Shown here: positions 45,843 through 53,995 of the stretch, in pieces
How positions within the stretch are numbered: position 1 is the stretch's first letter
Layout of the letters: every line of letters begins with the position of its first letter
From: Flammeovirgaceae bacterium SG7u.111
GTDB lineage: Bacteria > Bacteroidota > Bacteroidia > Cytophagales > Flammeovirgaceae
DNA length: 64,000 nucleotides
NCBI GenBank assembly: GCA_034044135.1
Contig: CP139021.1
Coordinates: 2,433,635 to 2,497,634, forward strand
Direction of reading: 5' to 3'
The notes under the pieces: model-generated
What the model saw: the letters and a program-made list of their open reading frames with translations, nothing else
Told to the model about the DNA's origin: nothing
Databases searched by the model: none
Position numbers and translations under genes: made by a program

Positions 45843-47726
45843 TTACAGTAATCCTTCATATTCATTTACAGAGCCGTTATCTAAGCAGCATTCAATAATC
45901 TTTCTTCCTACTGGGTTGAGGTAGTCGAGTAAGTACTGATTAAGCTCCGATTTGAAGAAGTCGTGAAGTTGCTTAGCTCCTATATCGTAAGCTTCACCTC
46001 CAACTTCCTCTTGCAAGTCTACTCTCAAAAGCTCTTTTGGTATGTACTTGCCTTCTAAGCGCATGCTGTTCATATGGTAACCTAATAGGCTGCATCTTGC
46101 TTCGCTTATTTGTTCTTTAGAGAAGTTAGCGTTCCCTTTTCTGGCAAGGTACTCACGAGTGACCCACTGAGGCATAAAACCTGTCTTATAAGCCCCTATA
46201 TGTTGGTTAGGAATAAGTATATGTTTAACCTCAGTAGTACGCTGGATTTGTTCTAATATTAAGTTGGCTTGGGTTACCCTTCTGCCTGCAGTAAATGGCC
46301 AGTAACTACCTACACCTTCACTAGTAAGGCCTTTACTGTCTGTAATACTTGGGTTAGCATGCCCGCGAGGAGCTACGAGTCTCCACAGCCAAGCTAAAGC
46401 AGGAGGTAAGATATGCATCATGCCCACAATGCCGTAGGTTGGGTGTTCTTTGGTGCAGGGAGGAGTCCGAATTCCCATGCTTCGGATATCTACATCCACC
46501 GATCCATTATACACTCCCGGAAACGAATCTCTTGGGACAATAACCCGTGGATTAGGACATGGTTTGCCAGGTTCGTCTTCTATATGATCCCAGATCAATG
46601 CCGTTCCACCAGGTACTGCATTGATATTTAAGAACAATAAGGGTGTTTTGGGTTGTGCAGTGATACGTTCCAATACAATATCAGTTCCGTATGTTTTCAA
46701 GTGATCCACACGTACAAACCAACCACTTTCGGCATCCTTCAAATGAAGCTTACCATTATTCTCTTTAGAATCGTCGTTATAGCACAAAGCCATATCGTCT
46801 GTCACCGCTTGCAACTCACATGTCCTTTGTAATTCCAACGTCGGACGATCGTTCCTCAAAATACTTTCTCCTAGCAAAAGGCTTCCGTCCACCTGCCTGT
46901 GGGGCTGTTGCAAGATTTCACTTTTGCCACCACCGCTGGCGCCTTCGTGCATGATGGTAACCACATTGTCGTAGGGGGTAACTACCCTGACTGTGGCGCA
47001 ATGGGCAGTGATCCATCGCTCTAAGTTGCCTAAGTGAATCAGCATTCCATAGACTCCTTTTTTTGCACTTGGCCCCGGGTAAAGGTTGTAAGAAAACATC
47101 TCGTATTGGTTTTCCTGCCTTTCGTGTACCACTATTTGTTTTCCATCAAAATGGGTATGCCTGAAAGGTGGTGCTACATAGATAGCTACTTTAGGGTCAA
47201 AGCCTTCGGGCAGATTCTCGGCGTCTACAATACCTTGTAGCAAGGCTAGGCCTAAGCCAAAGAACCCGGCGTTTGCAGGAATGACCGCCACGCCGTCGTA
47301 TCCAATGCCTGGTTGTCCAGCGTGGAAATAGAACATGGCCAGATCTTGTTTCTCTAGCCAGTCGAATGTTTCTTGTTTTAAGGATTCGAAACCGTAACCA
47401 AATCTACTTTCAAATCTTTCTTTGTCAGTAGGGTATTCATCGGCAATGACCATGCTATTAGGATCCCTTCTTCTTAGGTAGGTATCGGGGTAGTTGGCCG
47501 CTATTCCATTTTTAACCTTGACTACTTCGGCTTCCAAATAGTTCCGACCATCGGGTAAGTCATAGGCTACTTTTTGCACCTGGCTTTCGTCCCCAGGAAT
47601 TGCAAGTTTTGCTAGTTCATCGACAGAGGAGGCAATGGTCATGCTTTTCGCATTTTCCATCAGGCTGTCAATTCGCTCTTTGATTTTGAGTGCTTTTTTT
47701 TCTTTCATGATCTGGTGCATCTTCAT
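45843..47726 (-). CDS. DUF4914-family protein with P-loop (PEPCK-like)
   Basis: 627 residues, no signal peptide. I assign it to the uncharacterised DUF4914 family from overall text. A kinase-type loop EGASGGGKSEILQQPHRQVD (about residues 263-282) resembles the P-loop of phosphoenolpyruvate carboxykinases, and downstream segments (LFLNINAVPGGTALIWDHIE, PRVIVPRDSFPGVYNGSVDV, SEGVGSYWPFTAGRRVTQAN) echo the PEPCK active-site order. An N-terminal domain precedes it with AMFYFHAGQPGIGYDGVAVI. So it may be an ATP/GTP-using enzyme on an unknown acid. Translation may start at the second Met (MHQIMKEKK) rather than the first. It is alone, convergent with icmF. Confidence 0.72.
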   Translation of the reverse strand: MKMHQIMKEKKALKIKERIDSLMENAKSMTIASSVDELAKLAIPGDESQVQKVAYDLPDGRNYLEAEVVKVKNGIAANYPDTYLRRRDPNSMVIADEYPTDKERFESRFGYGFESLKQETFDWLEKQDLAMFYFHAGQPGIGYDGVAVIPANAGFFGLGLALLQGIVDAENLPEGFDPKVAIYVAPPFRHTHFDGKQIVVHERQENQYEMFSYNLYPGPSAKKGVYGMLIHLGNLERWITAHCATVRVVTPYDNVVTIMHEGASGGGKSEILQQPHRQVDGSLLLGESILRNDRPTLELQRTCELQAVTDDMALCYNDDSKENNGKLHLKDAESGWFVRVDHLKTYGTDIVLERITAQPKTPLLFLNINAVPGGTALIWDHIEDEPGKPCPNPRVIVPRDSFPGVYNGSVDVDIRSMGIRTPPCTKEHPTYGIVGMMHILPPALAWLWRLVAPRGHANPSITDSKGLTSEGVGSYWPFTAGRRVTQANLILEQIQRTTEVKHILIPNQHIGAYKTGFMPQWVTREYLARKGNANFSKEQISEARCSLLGYHMNSMRLEGKYIPKELLRVDLQEEVGGEAYDIGAKQLHDFFKSELNQYLLDYLNPVGRKIIECCLDNGSVNEYEGLL

Positions 47727-47955
47727 TTTTTAAATACCTAATGCAAATCAAAAGATCATTGTGGTGAACTGTAAGTCAATTTCTTAGGGTTTGGTTATGA
47801 CTTTTGTCATAACCTTTATGGGACTGCAAAATGGGCTCGTTACCGATCCTGCTTACCTAAAAATTGCTGCTGGTATGATAGTGAACTGAAATAATTGTGA
47901 TTTTTGTTATTAAAATTATTGATGAAGATGTAAGGAGGTGAAACTCGATCTTCAG

Positions 47956-48221
47956 GACTTGCGCCACATACAGTGTCATTCTGCACTTGATGCGGACGGC
48001 TAGTTGCAGAATCTCCTTCTTATACACCAGTAGGCATTGCGGAACTTCTCCTTTTTCGGAGTGGAACATATCGGAGTCGTTTCAGACGCCTTCGACGATA
48101 GGAAGGTCGATAAACGTCGGGGGCGGTGGAAAACGCCCCCGACGGAATGAGTTGTTTGAGGTGGAGAAAAGTGGAAGTAAGTTTAGCCATGCCTCAATAA
48201 TATTTATATGTGGCGCAAGTC
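47956..48221. mobile_element. 266-bp MITE-like element with 15-bp perfect terminal inverted repeats
   Basis: GACTTGCGCCACATA (47956-47970) is repeated exactly in inverse at 48207-48221. Inside are an ATTCTGCA/TGCAGAAT stem (47978/48005), the dispersed 50-bp repeat also found at 27308, and a very strong hairpin, CGTCGGGGGCG (48115-48125) with CGCCCCCGACG (48134-48144). No coding sequence. The rest of 47727-48261 is AT-rich and shows no gene. Confidence 0.55.
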
Positions 48222-48261
48222 GCTATTTTATTCAACAAATAGGTAGGATGATTTTTTGACT

Positions 48262-51200
48262 TTATTCACCATCAAGAAGAGCACCCACCGAGTCTTGTAC
48301 TTCCTTCAACTGTATCACCAGCTCGTCGTACCTATCGTAAGCATCTTTGCCGGGTAGTTGATCTGCTCTATTGATCATACTATTCAAATAGGATATTTGA
48401 GCAGTGAGTTTGGGTTGCATATAAATGCCCTTTGCTGTTTGCAGTTTAGTAAGCGTTTCTTTTAATACTTTTAATTTAGCTTCATCTTCGGTCTTCTTAA
48501 TAGCTTTTTCCACGGAATTCTCAAGCTTTCTTGATGATTCCAGTAAGGACAAAACCTTTGCTTGTAGCTCAGCTTGTTTGGTTAAATCATCTAGGGTTAC
48601 GCCCATATCTTTTATTCTTGGGTCGATTAAAAGCTCGAACTCCTGAGTACCACTCCATTCTCCAAGAGTGAGCGTTGCTGTATACTTTCCGGGTAGTACT
48701 ATCGATCCATTTTTATATCGCCTGCTAGCTGCTTTATGCCATGGACCTGTACTCCTAAAATCCCACGCAAATCGATTCATGCCTTTTTTGGTCGATAGAC
48801 TTTTACTTGTGATAAATCTTATATCTTCCGTAGCCATATCTCGAATCACCTTTGCTTTCTCTACTAGTTTAGTCGTATCGCTAACGATGTGATACACTAC
48901 TTTTCCTTTTTCATCCTTTATTTCCAGTCGGATAGGTTGATCAGCTTTTTCTGATAGATAATAGTCAATCTTTACCGAGGGTCTTGGATAGGTTGGTGTT
49001 TCACTTCCCCATGAGCCGGCAGGCGAGCGGTAGCGAACTGTGTTTTTAGGTTTGAACAACATATGCTGTTCAACGCCCTCGGGCGTATACTGCCTAAGTG
49101 TAGAGATATTTTCCAATATCCAAAAGCCCCTTCCCATGGTACTTAGCACGATATCGTCTCTGTGAATCTTGAGATCGGTAATGGGTGTTAAGGGCAGGTT
49201 TTGTTGGAAAGGTTTCCACTGCTTTCCATCGTCGAAAGAGACGAACATACCATATTCAGTACCTGCAAACAATAGCCCCTCTTTTTCTGGGTCTTCTCGC
49301 ATTACCCTAGTAGGAAAATCCGCTGGAATACCATTCTCTCCATTAGTCAGTAGCTCCCATGACTTACCATAGTTGGTCGTTTTATAAATATAGGGTTTGG
49401 GATCTCCCAACTGGTTTCTTAATACGCTTATGTATGCCTTTGCTGGGTTGTGTGGCGAAGGTTCTACCGCATCCACTCTTCCTCCTTTAGGAAGCCCTTT
49501 CGGGGTGACATTCGTCCATGTTTTTCCACCATCTTGCGTAACGTGAACCGGTCCATCGTTTGCGCCTACCCAAATGACACCTTGCTTAGCGGGTGATTCC
49601 CGAATGGCATAGATGGTACTGTAAAACTCCTCGCCTGTTATATCACGGGTGATAGGTGCTCCGGAGATCACTTGCTTATCGTCTTCAAAAGCGGTTAGGT
49701 CTGGTGAAATGGTCTCCCAAGTTTTGCCCTCGTCGGTGGTTTTGTGCAGAAACTGGCTGCAATGGTAAACTATGGAAGGATCGTGGGGTGATACATGAAT
49801 AGGTGACACCCGTTGAAAGCGGTACTTGAGGTCTTTCGGGTTGTGCCCATACATATTGGAAGCGCCCACATAGTACTGCATTTCAGTCCCTGTTTCTTTA
49901 TTGTATACTCCAAACCGACCTTTGCAATTCGCATAAACAATGTTGTGATTGCCCGGCTTAGGTACGGCAGGCCCTGTTTCGCATCCACCTGTATTAATGA
50001 TATAGCCTGTTCCAGGTTGTTGTAGCCCGTAGGGAGCTTGTGTGGGAACTGCAATAGTACTGTAGTTGTCCTGCTGCCCACCATATACCCAATAAGGGTA
50101 CTGATCGTCTACTTCTACCTGATAAATTTCGGCAGTAGGCTGGTTAAATTGGCTAGACCAAGACTTGCCACCGTTCAACGTGACATTGGCGCCACCATCA
50201 TTGGCCTGAATGAAAATATCAGGATTGTCAGGGTTCATCCACATATCGTGGTTATCCCCATGCGGAGAGGAAACACGCTTCCAGTTCTTGCCTCCATCTT
50301 CAGATTTATAATAGCCTGTAGCCAAAGAATAGACGACATCGGGATTTTTAGGATTAACCCGTAAGTTGGTGTAATAAAACGGTCGGGTACGAATGCCGTT
50401 ATGACTGGAAACTTGCTTGAAGGATTCTCCTTGATCAATAGATTTGTATAATCCTCCTTTATCATCTGGCGCTTCTACCAAGGCGTAGACCAATTTAGAA
50501 TCAGCATTTGTTACCGCTAGGTCGATCTTACCAATCAGCTCATTGGGCAAGCCTTTCGTGATTTTATCCCAGCTCTTTCCTCCATCCACTGACTTATAAA
50601 TTCCTCCTTCGGCAGGAGTGCCCCCACTGATGATTGACCAAGGCTTGCGCTCGGCTTTCCATGCGGTGGCAAATAACACTTCTGGGTTAGAAGGCAAGAA
50701 TTCGATATCGTAAATCCCTGTTTGGTCAGAGATTGACAATACTTTCTCCCACGTTTTCCCTCCGTTAACCGTTTTATACACGCCACGCTCTGGGCTAGAC
50801 TGGAACACCTTGCCAATGGCCGCTACATATACGATATTATGGTTGTCAGGGTGGATTCTCACCGCACCAATTTGCCCGACTTCAAATAATCCAATATAAC
50901 TCCAGTTTTCCCCACCGTCAATCGACTTGTACATACCTCGCCCTTCAATCACATTGCTTCGCAAGCCGTCGCTGCCTGTGCCTACATAAACAATATTAGG
51001 GTCGTTTTGCGCTACTTCAATGGCACCAATGGAAGGGGTGGAAAAGAAGCCGTCTGAAACGTTCTTCCAAGTAATACCATAATCATCGGTTTTCCAGACA
51101 CCTCCGCCGGTAGCCCCCAAGTAGAAGGTGGAAGGAGCTGTTTTTACACCCGCAACGGCAGTTACTCTCCCTCCACGGTAAGGCCCCAAGTCTCGGTATT

Positions 51201-51276
51201 TTAATACACCAAAATCTTGGGCAATAGCGGAAGTAATAAGTAGAAATGAAAATAAAAGGATTAAAATACGTGACAT
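48262..51276 (-). CDS. Secreted VPS10/sortilin-like BNR-repeat protein
   Basis: 1004 residues. Signal peptide to about residue 19 (LLITSAIAQ). From residue 25 to about 720 there are many BNR/sortilin-type propeller blades with the Asp-box pattern SxDxGxxW: KTDDYGITWKNVSD, KSIDGGENWSYIG, KTVNGGKTWEKVL, KSVDGGKSWDKIT, KSEDGGKNWKRVS, VTQDGGKTWTNVTP. Then a beta-sandwich (RFAWDFRSTGPWHKAASRRY, PGKYTATLTLGEW) and a C-terminal helical segment with several KLxxLxETLTKLQ-type turns. Proteins of this build are abundant in marine Bacteroidota; they are often called glycosyl hydrolases, but no catalytic residues are established. Likely a surface binding protein. Confidence 0.85.
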   Translation of the reverse strand: MSRILILLFSFLLITSAIAQDFGVLKYRDLGPYRGGRVTAVAGVKTAPSTFYLGATGGGVWKTDDYGITWKNVSDGFFSTPSIGAIEVAQNDPNIVYVGTGSDGLRSNVIEGRGMYKSIDGGENWSYIGLFEVGQIGAVRIHPDNHNIVYVAAIGKVFQSSPERGVYKTVNGGKTWEKVLSISDQTGIYDIEFLPSNPEVLFATAWKAERKPWSIISGGTPAEGGIYKSVDGGKSWDKITKGLPNELIGKIDLAVTNADSKLVYALVEAPDDKGGLYKSIDQGESFKQVSSHNGIRTRPFYYTNLRVNPKNPDVVYSLATGYYKSEDGGKNWKRVSSPHGDNHDMWMNPDNPDIFIQANDGGANVTLNGGKSWSSQFNQPTAEIYQVEVDDQYPYWVYGGQQDNYSTIAVPTQAPYGLQQPGTGYIINTGGCETGPAVPKPGNHNIVYANCKGRFGVYNKETGTEMQYYVGASNMYGHNPKDLKYRFQRVSPIHVSPHDPSIVYHCSQFLHKTTDEGKTWETISPDLTAFEDDKQVISGAPITRDITGEEFYSTIYAIRESPAKQGVIWVGANDGPVHVTQDGGKTWTNVTPKGLPKGGRVDAVEPSPHNPAKAYISVLRNQLGDPKPYIYKTTNYGKSWELLTNGENGIPADFPTRVMREDPEKEGLLFAGTEYGMFVSFDDGKQWKPFQQNLPLTPITDLKIHRDDIVLSTMGRGFWILENISTLRQYTPEGVEQHMLFKPKNTVRYRSPAGSWGSETPTYPRPSVKIDYYLSEKADQPIRLEIKDEKGKVVYHIVSDTTKLVEKAKVIRDMATEDIRFITSKSLSTKKGMNRFAWDFRSTGPWHKAASRRYKNGSIVLPGKYTATLTLGEWSGTQEFELLIDPRIKDMGVTLDDLTKQAELQAKVLSLLESSRKLENSVEKAIKKTEDEAKLKVLKETLTKLQTAKGIYMQPKLTAQISYLNSMINRADQLPGKDAYDRYDELVIQLKEVQDSVGALLDGE

Positions 51277-51455
51277 AAAATTTGTGTGGTTTGATTCAAT
51301 AATGGTTGTTGTAGCCTTAAAGTAAGGGGTTTCTATTTGAAAATGGAAAGATTTTGTGTGGGGCGGTGCGGTTTTGAGGAAAATAGGGGGGAGGTAGGCT
51401 AGACTGTACTATAATAGAAGAGTAGTTTTTTGCTTTCACTTGTAGCCTTGTTTGA

Positions 51456-51473
51456 GCCGAGCGGACGCTCGGC
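51456..51473. repeat. Short GC-rich hairpin
   Basis: GCCGAGC (51456-51462) and GCTCGGC (51467-51473) form a 7-bp stem with a GGAC loop in otherwise AT-rich DNA, 180 bp upstream of the VPS10-like gene. Possible REP-like unit or terminator. Confidence 0.45.
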
Positions 51474-51550
51474 CCAGAGGGGTTATCAATTTTAAAATTC
51501 TATTCAATCAATAAACGCTTCATCTGAACATCGGTTGCGAAATGTTTGCC

Positions 51551-51658
51551 AACGATTAGCTAAGCACAGTCGGCTTAGCCTTTCAAATATCTCAAAAGTA
51601 CCTGGTCCAGATGCCCTTTGCAAGTAACTACGTAAGCCGATTGGGCTTAGCGCCTGTT
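51551..51658 (-). repeat. attC-like folded palindrome downstream of an orphan gene
   Basis: Two arms of complementary boxes with matched spacers: AAC-5 nt-GCTAAGC-4 nt-TCGGCTTA (51551-51577) and TAAGCCGA-4 nt-GCTTAGC-4 nt-GTT (51633-51658), with a 55-nt centre. Box pairs are fully complementary and the spacers between boxes are not, which is the R''/L''-L'/R' plan of integron attC sites. It begins 11 bp after the stop of the minus-strand gene 51670-52494, where an attC would be in a cassette. The outer boxes (GTTGGCA, TTATAAC) fit the GTTRRRY/RYYYAAC consensus only partly. Confidence 0.4.
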
Positions 51659-51669
51659 ATAAAACTCAT

Positions 51670-52494
51670 TTAGTGAAACAGTTTAAGAAGATTTAAGCCG
51701 AAGTTAGCCATTGGGATACTTTTACTTATGTTAGTGATTGTTTGTTTTCTACTCCTGGATTTCAAGAACTTCTCAATTGAGTCAATTACCTGTTTTTTGT
51801 CAATGGAAGCACGGTGTGTGACAATCTCAGTACTTAATCGACTCCACTCGTCGTAGTAAGGTTGATCATCCCCTTTTTTTGTTCGATGAATATCAAGTGC
51901 TCTTACAGCTTGATATAGATCTGGATAGTTCTTTTCTATGTTAGCAATAATATGTCTCAATTCTTGAACAATACTCTCAGCGCTCAAGGAAGAGACATTC
52001 CATATCAAAAAGTTATCGGGTTCATGAAGGCTTGGAAAAAATGCTATACATGGTAGTTGTGACGTTGAAATCCCACAGAAACGAGCGAATTGAATGACCC
52101 CTTTGGCTTGCTTTTCCTTAAAATCATCTACTTCCTCACTGTAGTTTTTTTGAGACTTCTTATCAGAGGCTTTATAGATGCCAGTTTCAAATAACCGACT
52201 CATCTGATTTCCAAATAATTCACCGCTTTTGTAGTCAGATTTATCCACTTCTATTTTTGAACTCAGTAAAGTAATATACTCTGAAGTCAGCTCATCAATT
52301 TCCGGAAAGTAAGAGTAGATTTTGGGGATAACCTCTGAATCAGAAGGTGTAGCTAGTATTACTGCATAAAGGATTGTAAGTTCATCCGAAACACCCATTG
52401 AGTTCAAAAATGCTTCTTGAAAACTTACAAATTCCGGGAGAGGTTGAATATAGTGCATTAGCGAGTGTTTTATAACATTTGTATAAAAGGACAA
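51670..52494 (-). CDS. Hypothetical protein, possible cassette gene
   Basis: 274 residues, no signal peptide or membrane helix. Mixed helical text (PSLHEPDNFLIWNVSSLSAE, ESIVQELRHIIANIEKNYPD), a lysine- and serine-rich middle (KASDKKSQKNYSEEVDDFKE) and a basic C-terminal region (KFLKSRSRKQTITNISKSIP). I do not recognise any family. Codon and base composition are AT-rich relative to housekeeping genes. It is 38 bp downstream of a tyrosine-recombinase relic and immediately upstream of an attC-like palindrome, all on one strand, so it looks like imported accessory cargo. Start is the first Met; Met13 (MHYIQPL) is possible. Confidence 0.6.
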   Translation of the reverse strand: MSFYTNVIKHSLMHYIQPLPEFVSFQEAFLNSMGVSDELTILYAVILATPSDSEVIPKIYSYFPEIDELTSEYITLLSSKIEVDKSDYKSGELFGNQMSRLFETGIYKASDKKSQKNYSEEVDDFKEKQAKGVIQFARFCGISTSQLPCIAFFPSLHEPDNFLIWNVSSLSAESIVQELRHIIANIEKNYPDLYQAVRALDIHRTKKGDDQPYYDEWSRLSTEIVTHRASIDKKQVIDSIEKFLKSRSRKQTITNISKSIPMANFGLNLLKLFH

Positions 52495-52532
52495 TTCCTT
52501 TTATTTTCATTATACATATACCGCAAGTTAAC

Positions 52533-52716
52533 TTACAAATCCAAGTTGTCCAAGGGGCTAACAATGTTTTCGAGTGCTTTTTTGCTGATATGTGTATATA
52601 TTTCGGTAGTCTTTGGAGAGCCATGCCCTAATAGGGCCTGTATATACCTAAGATCTGTCCCCCGTTCCAGCAAATGGGTGGCAAAGCTGTGCCTGAGCAT
52701 GTGTGTGGGGGGGGGG
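52533..52716 (-). pseudogene. C-terminal relic of a tyrosine recombinase
   Basis: The last 57 codons read [40 protein letters not shown] and [16 protein letters not shown]. This contains the conserved HxLRH, the LLGH His and the nucleophile Tyr of XerC/phage-integrase enzymes. Upstream of the HxLRH motif homology stops abruptly at a run of 12 Gs (52707-52718, plus strand) and a REP doublet, so the catalytic N-terminal half is gone. Long open frame extending to 52859 is only REP DNA read through. Confidence 0.85.
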
Positions 52717-52766
52717 GGCATTTTTTGGGCTATCCCTGCTTTACAGTGAGTTCTAGAATTAAAAAA

Positions 52767-53451
52767 TATCCCGTAGGGATTACATAATTGTAGAAACAGA
52801 TAAATAAAATAGAAACAACCCCGTGAGGGGTTACATAAAGTGTTCAAATTATACCACAAGGCCTACTCAAAAAATTCAAAAAGATACCTGTCATCAAACT
52901 TAACCTCAAACTTTTTCAAGAAGCTAATGTATTCTTGCTTGAAACTAAATTTCTTGTGGTGCTCTTCTTGGTTTTGAATATATTGGTACACCTTGTCTAA
53001 ATCTGATTTGCTGTAAGAAAATGCCCCATACCCTTCTTGCCAAGCAAATTTTCCCACAAACCATTTTTGTTCATTTATAAATAAAGAAGAACTTCTTTTG
53101 AGGTCTCTCACGGTGTCAGAAATAGCATGTGTTGGGTTCAGCCCTAGCAAAATATGGACATGGTCGGGCATTCCGTTGATGAGGATGCATTTGTGTCTCT
53201 TGTTGTTCAAATGTGCTGCCATATAGGGATAAAGCGTATCACGATGGGGTTTATGCAATAGCCCATTTCTATTTTTTACGGCAAAGATGAGCTGGATAAT
53301 GAGTTGGGAAAATGTTCCTGCTGCCATAGGTTCTCTTTTTTTCCAATTTACAGAGAAGATTGTTCGTTTCCAACATCTTATGCAAAACCATACGGCGTTG
53401 TTTGTTTTTTGAAATGATGTGCTACAATTGTGTAACCCCTTACGGGGTAAC
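52767..53451 (-). mobile_element. RAYT transposase flanked by inverted REP sequences
   Basis: The IS200-like transposase gene (52863-53327) has REP doublet B (52767-52839) on one side and an oppositely oriented REP (CTACAATTGTGTAACCCC... at 53422-53451) on the other. The left unit matches the doublets at 23455 and 55156. The right unit and its 20 preceding bases match 55081-55130. This is the usual setting for a REP-associated tyrosine transposase and its substrates. Confidence 0.65.
52863..53327 (-). CDS. REP-associated tyrosine transposase (IS200-like TnpA)
   Basis: 154 residues. A single-strand DNA transposase of the HUH-Y1 class. The HUH motif is in INGMPDHVHILLGLNPTHAI (His-Val-His, about residues 56-58). 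The catalytic Tyr is most likely in SKSDLDKVYQYIQNQEEHHK (about 118). The WQEGYGAFSYS segment is characteristic of the Bacteroidota group. Only TnpA is present, no TnpB or guide RNA. REP palindromes flank the gene. Domesticated RAYTs are thought to spread REP sequences; several REP copies in this window support that it has been active. Confidence 0.9.
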   Translation of the reverse strand: MAAGTFSQLIIQLIFAVKNRNGLLHKPHRDTLYPYMAAHLNNKRHKCILINGMPDHVHILLGLNPTHAISDTVRDLKRSSSLFINEQKWFVGKFAWQEGYGAFSYSKSDLDKVYQYIQNQEEHHKKFSFKQEYISFLKKFEVKFDDRYLFEFFE

Positions 53452-53471
53452 TGGCAAAAATGACATCATCT

Positions 53472-53510
53472 CAAAAAACCGATGGCCTTGCTCCAAGCGA
53501 GGCCATCGAT
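53472..53510. terminator. Repeated 13-bp hairpin, copy 1
   Basis: CGATGGCCTTGCT (53480-53492) pairs with AGCGAGGCCATCG (53496-53508) with one G-T wobble, preceded by a run of As. The same 40-bp block, perfectly palindromic, recurs at 55386-55424. Confidence 0.7.
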
Positions 53511-53598
53511 GAAATAAAGCTGCTAACCCTTCCCTTCTCAGCAACCTTCGCCTTATTACACACAAGCTCTTCTAGTCTGAGTATCTGCTCAGACTAGA
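53505..53598 (-). pseudogene. Short C-terminal relic plus hairpin
   Basis: Minus strand 53515-53570 reads LVCNKAKVAEK, matching LAGNKAKDVEK at 54930-54970, so it is another trace of the same gene family. It is followed (upstream) by a perfect 11-bp hairpin TCTAGTCTGAG/CTCAGACTAGA at 53571-53598. Nothing else is seen in 53328-53667. Confidence 0.4.
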
Positions 53599-53667
53599 CA
53601 GTACACTTATAGTAAGGCGCACTATAGGTTTATAACTCTTGATCGTCTACTCAATTGGTGATAGTTT

Positions 53668-53991
53668 TTATCCGAATATTTCAACATTTACTGTTACTGA
53701 AGCATCTTCTGAATATCTAATTGTTACTTGACTATAATTTTTTGCAGAATCATTTGATAATTCAAAATGAAAAGGCTTAGGAGTTCCTTTCATTGGTCCG
53801 TTACCCGATTTAATAATCAATTCTAAAACTAAAATTGAAGAGTTAATTCCTTGCGGTGTAACAACTGAAATCTCAACGATGTCATCAGTCCTGTAAGTCA
53901 TAATCGAACCATGCACATAGAGAGTAGCTGGTTTTTCTTTAAGATTTAATATGGCATTCGCAGTTATATTTCTCATCTTTCTATTTTTCAA
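53668..53991 (-). CDS. Small hypothetical protein
   Basis: 107 residues, no signal peptide. All-beta look: ATLYVHGSIMTYRTDDIVEI, INSSILVLELIIKSGNGPMK and YSQVTIRYSEDASVTVNVEI. I recognise no family. It starts 4 bp after the stop of the larger gene upstream (53996-54640), so the two are one operon and probably act together. Met6 is an alternative start. AT-rich, in a region full of mobile DNA. Confidence 0.6.
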   Translation of the reverse strand: MKNRKMRNITANAILNLKEKPATLYVHGSIMTYRTDDIVEISVVTPQGINSSILVLELIIKSGNGPMKGTPKPFHFELSNDSAKNYSQVTIRYSEDASVTVNVEIFG

Positions 53992-53995
53992 GTGT

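Noticed and set aside
52533-52859. 107-residue frame as a whole gene
   Set aside because: Only the last 57 codons are recombinase; the first half is REP DNA translated (CNPSRG and CNPYGI text).
52863-53327. Complete IS200/IS605 with TnpB and omega RNA
   Set aside because: No TnpB-like reading frame is adjacent; flanking REP palindromes indicate a RAYT instead.
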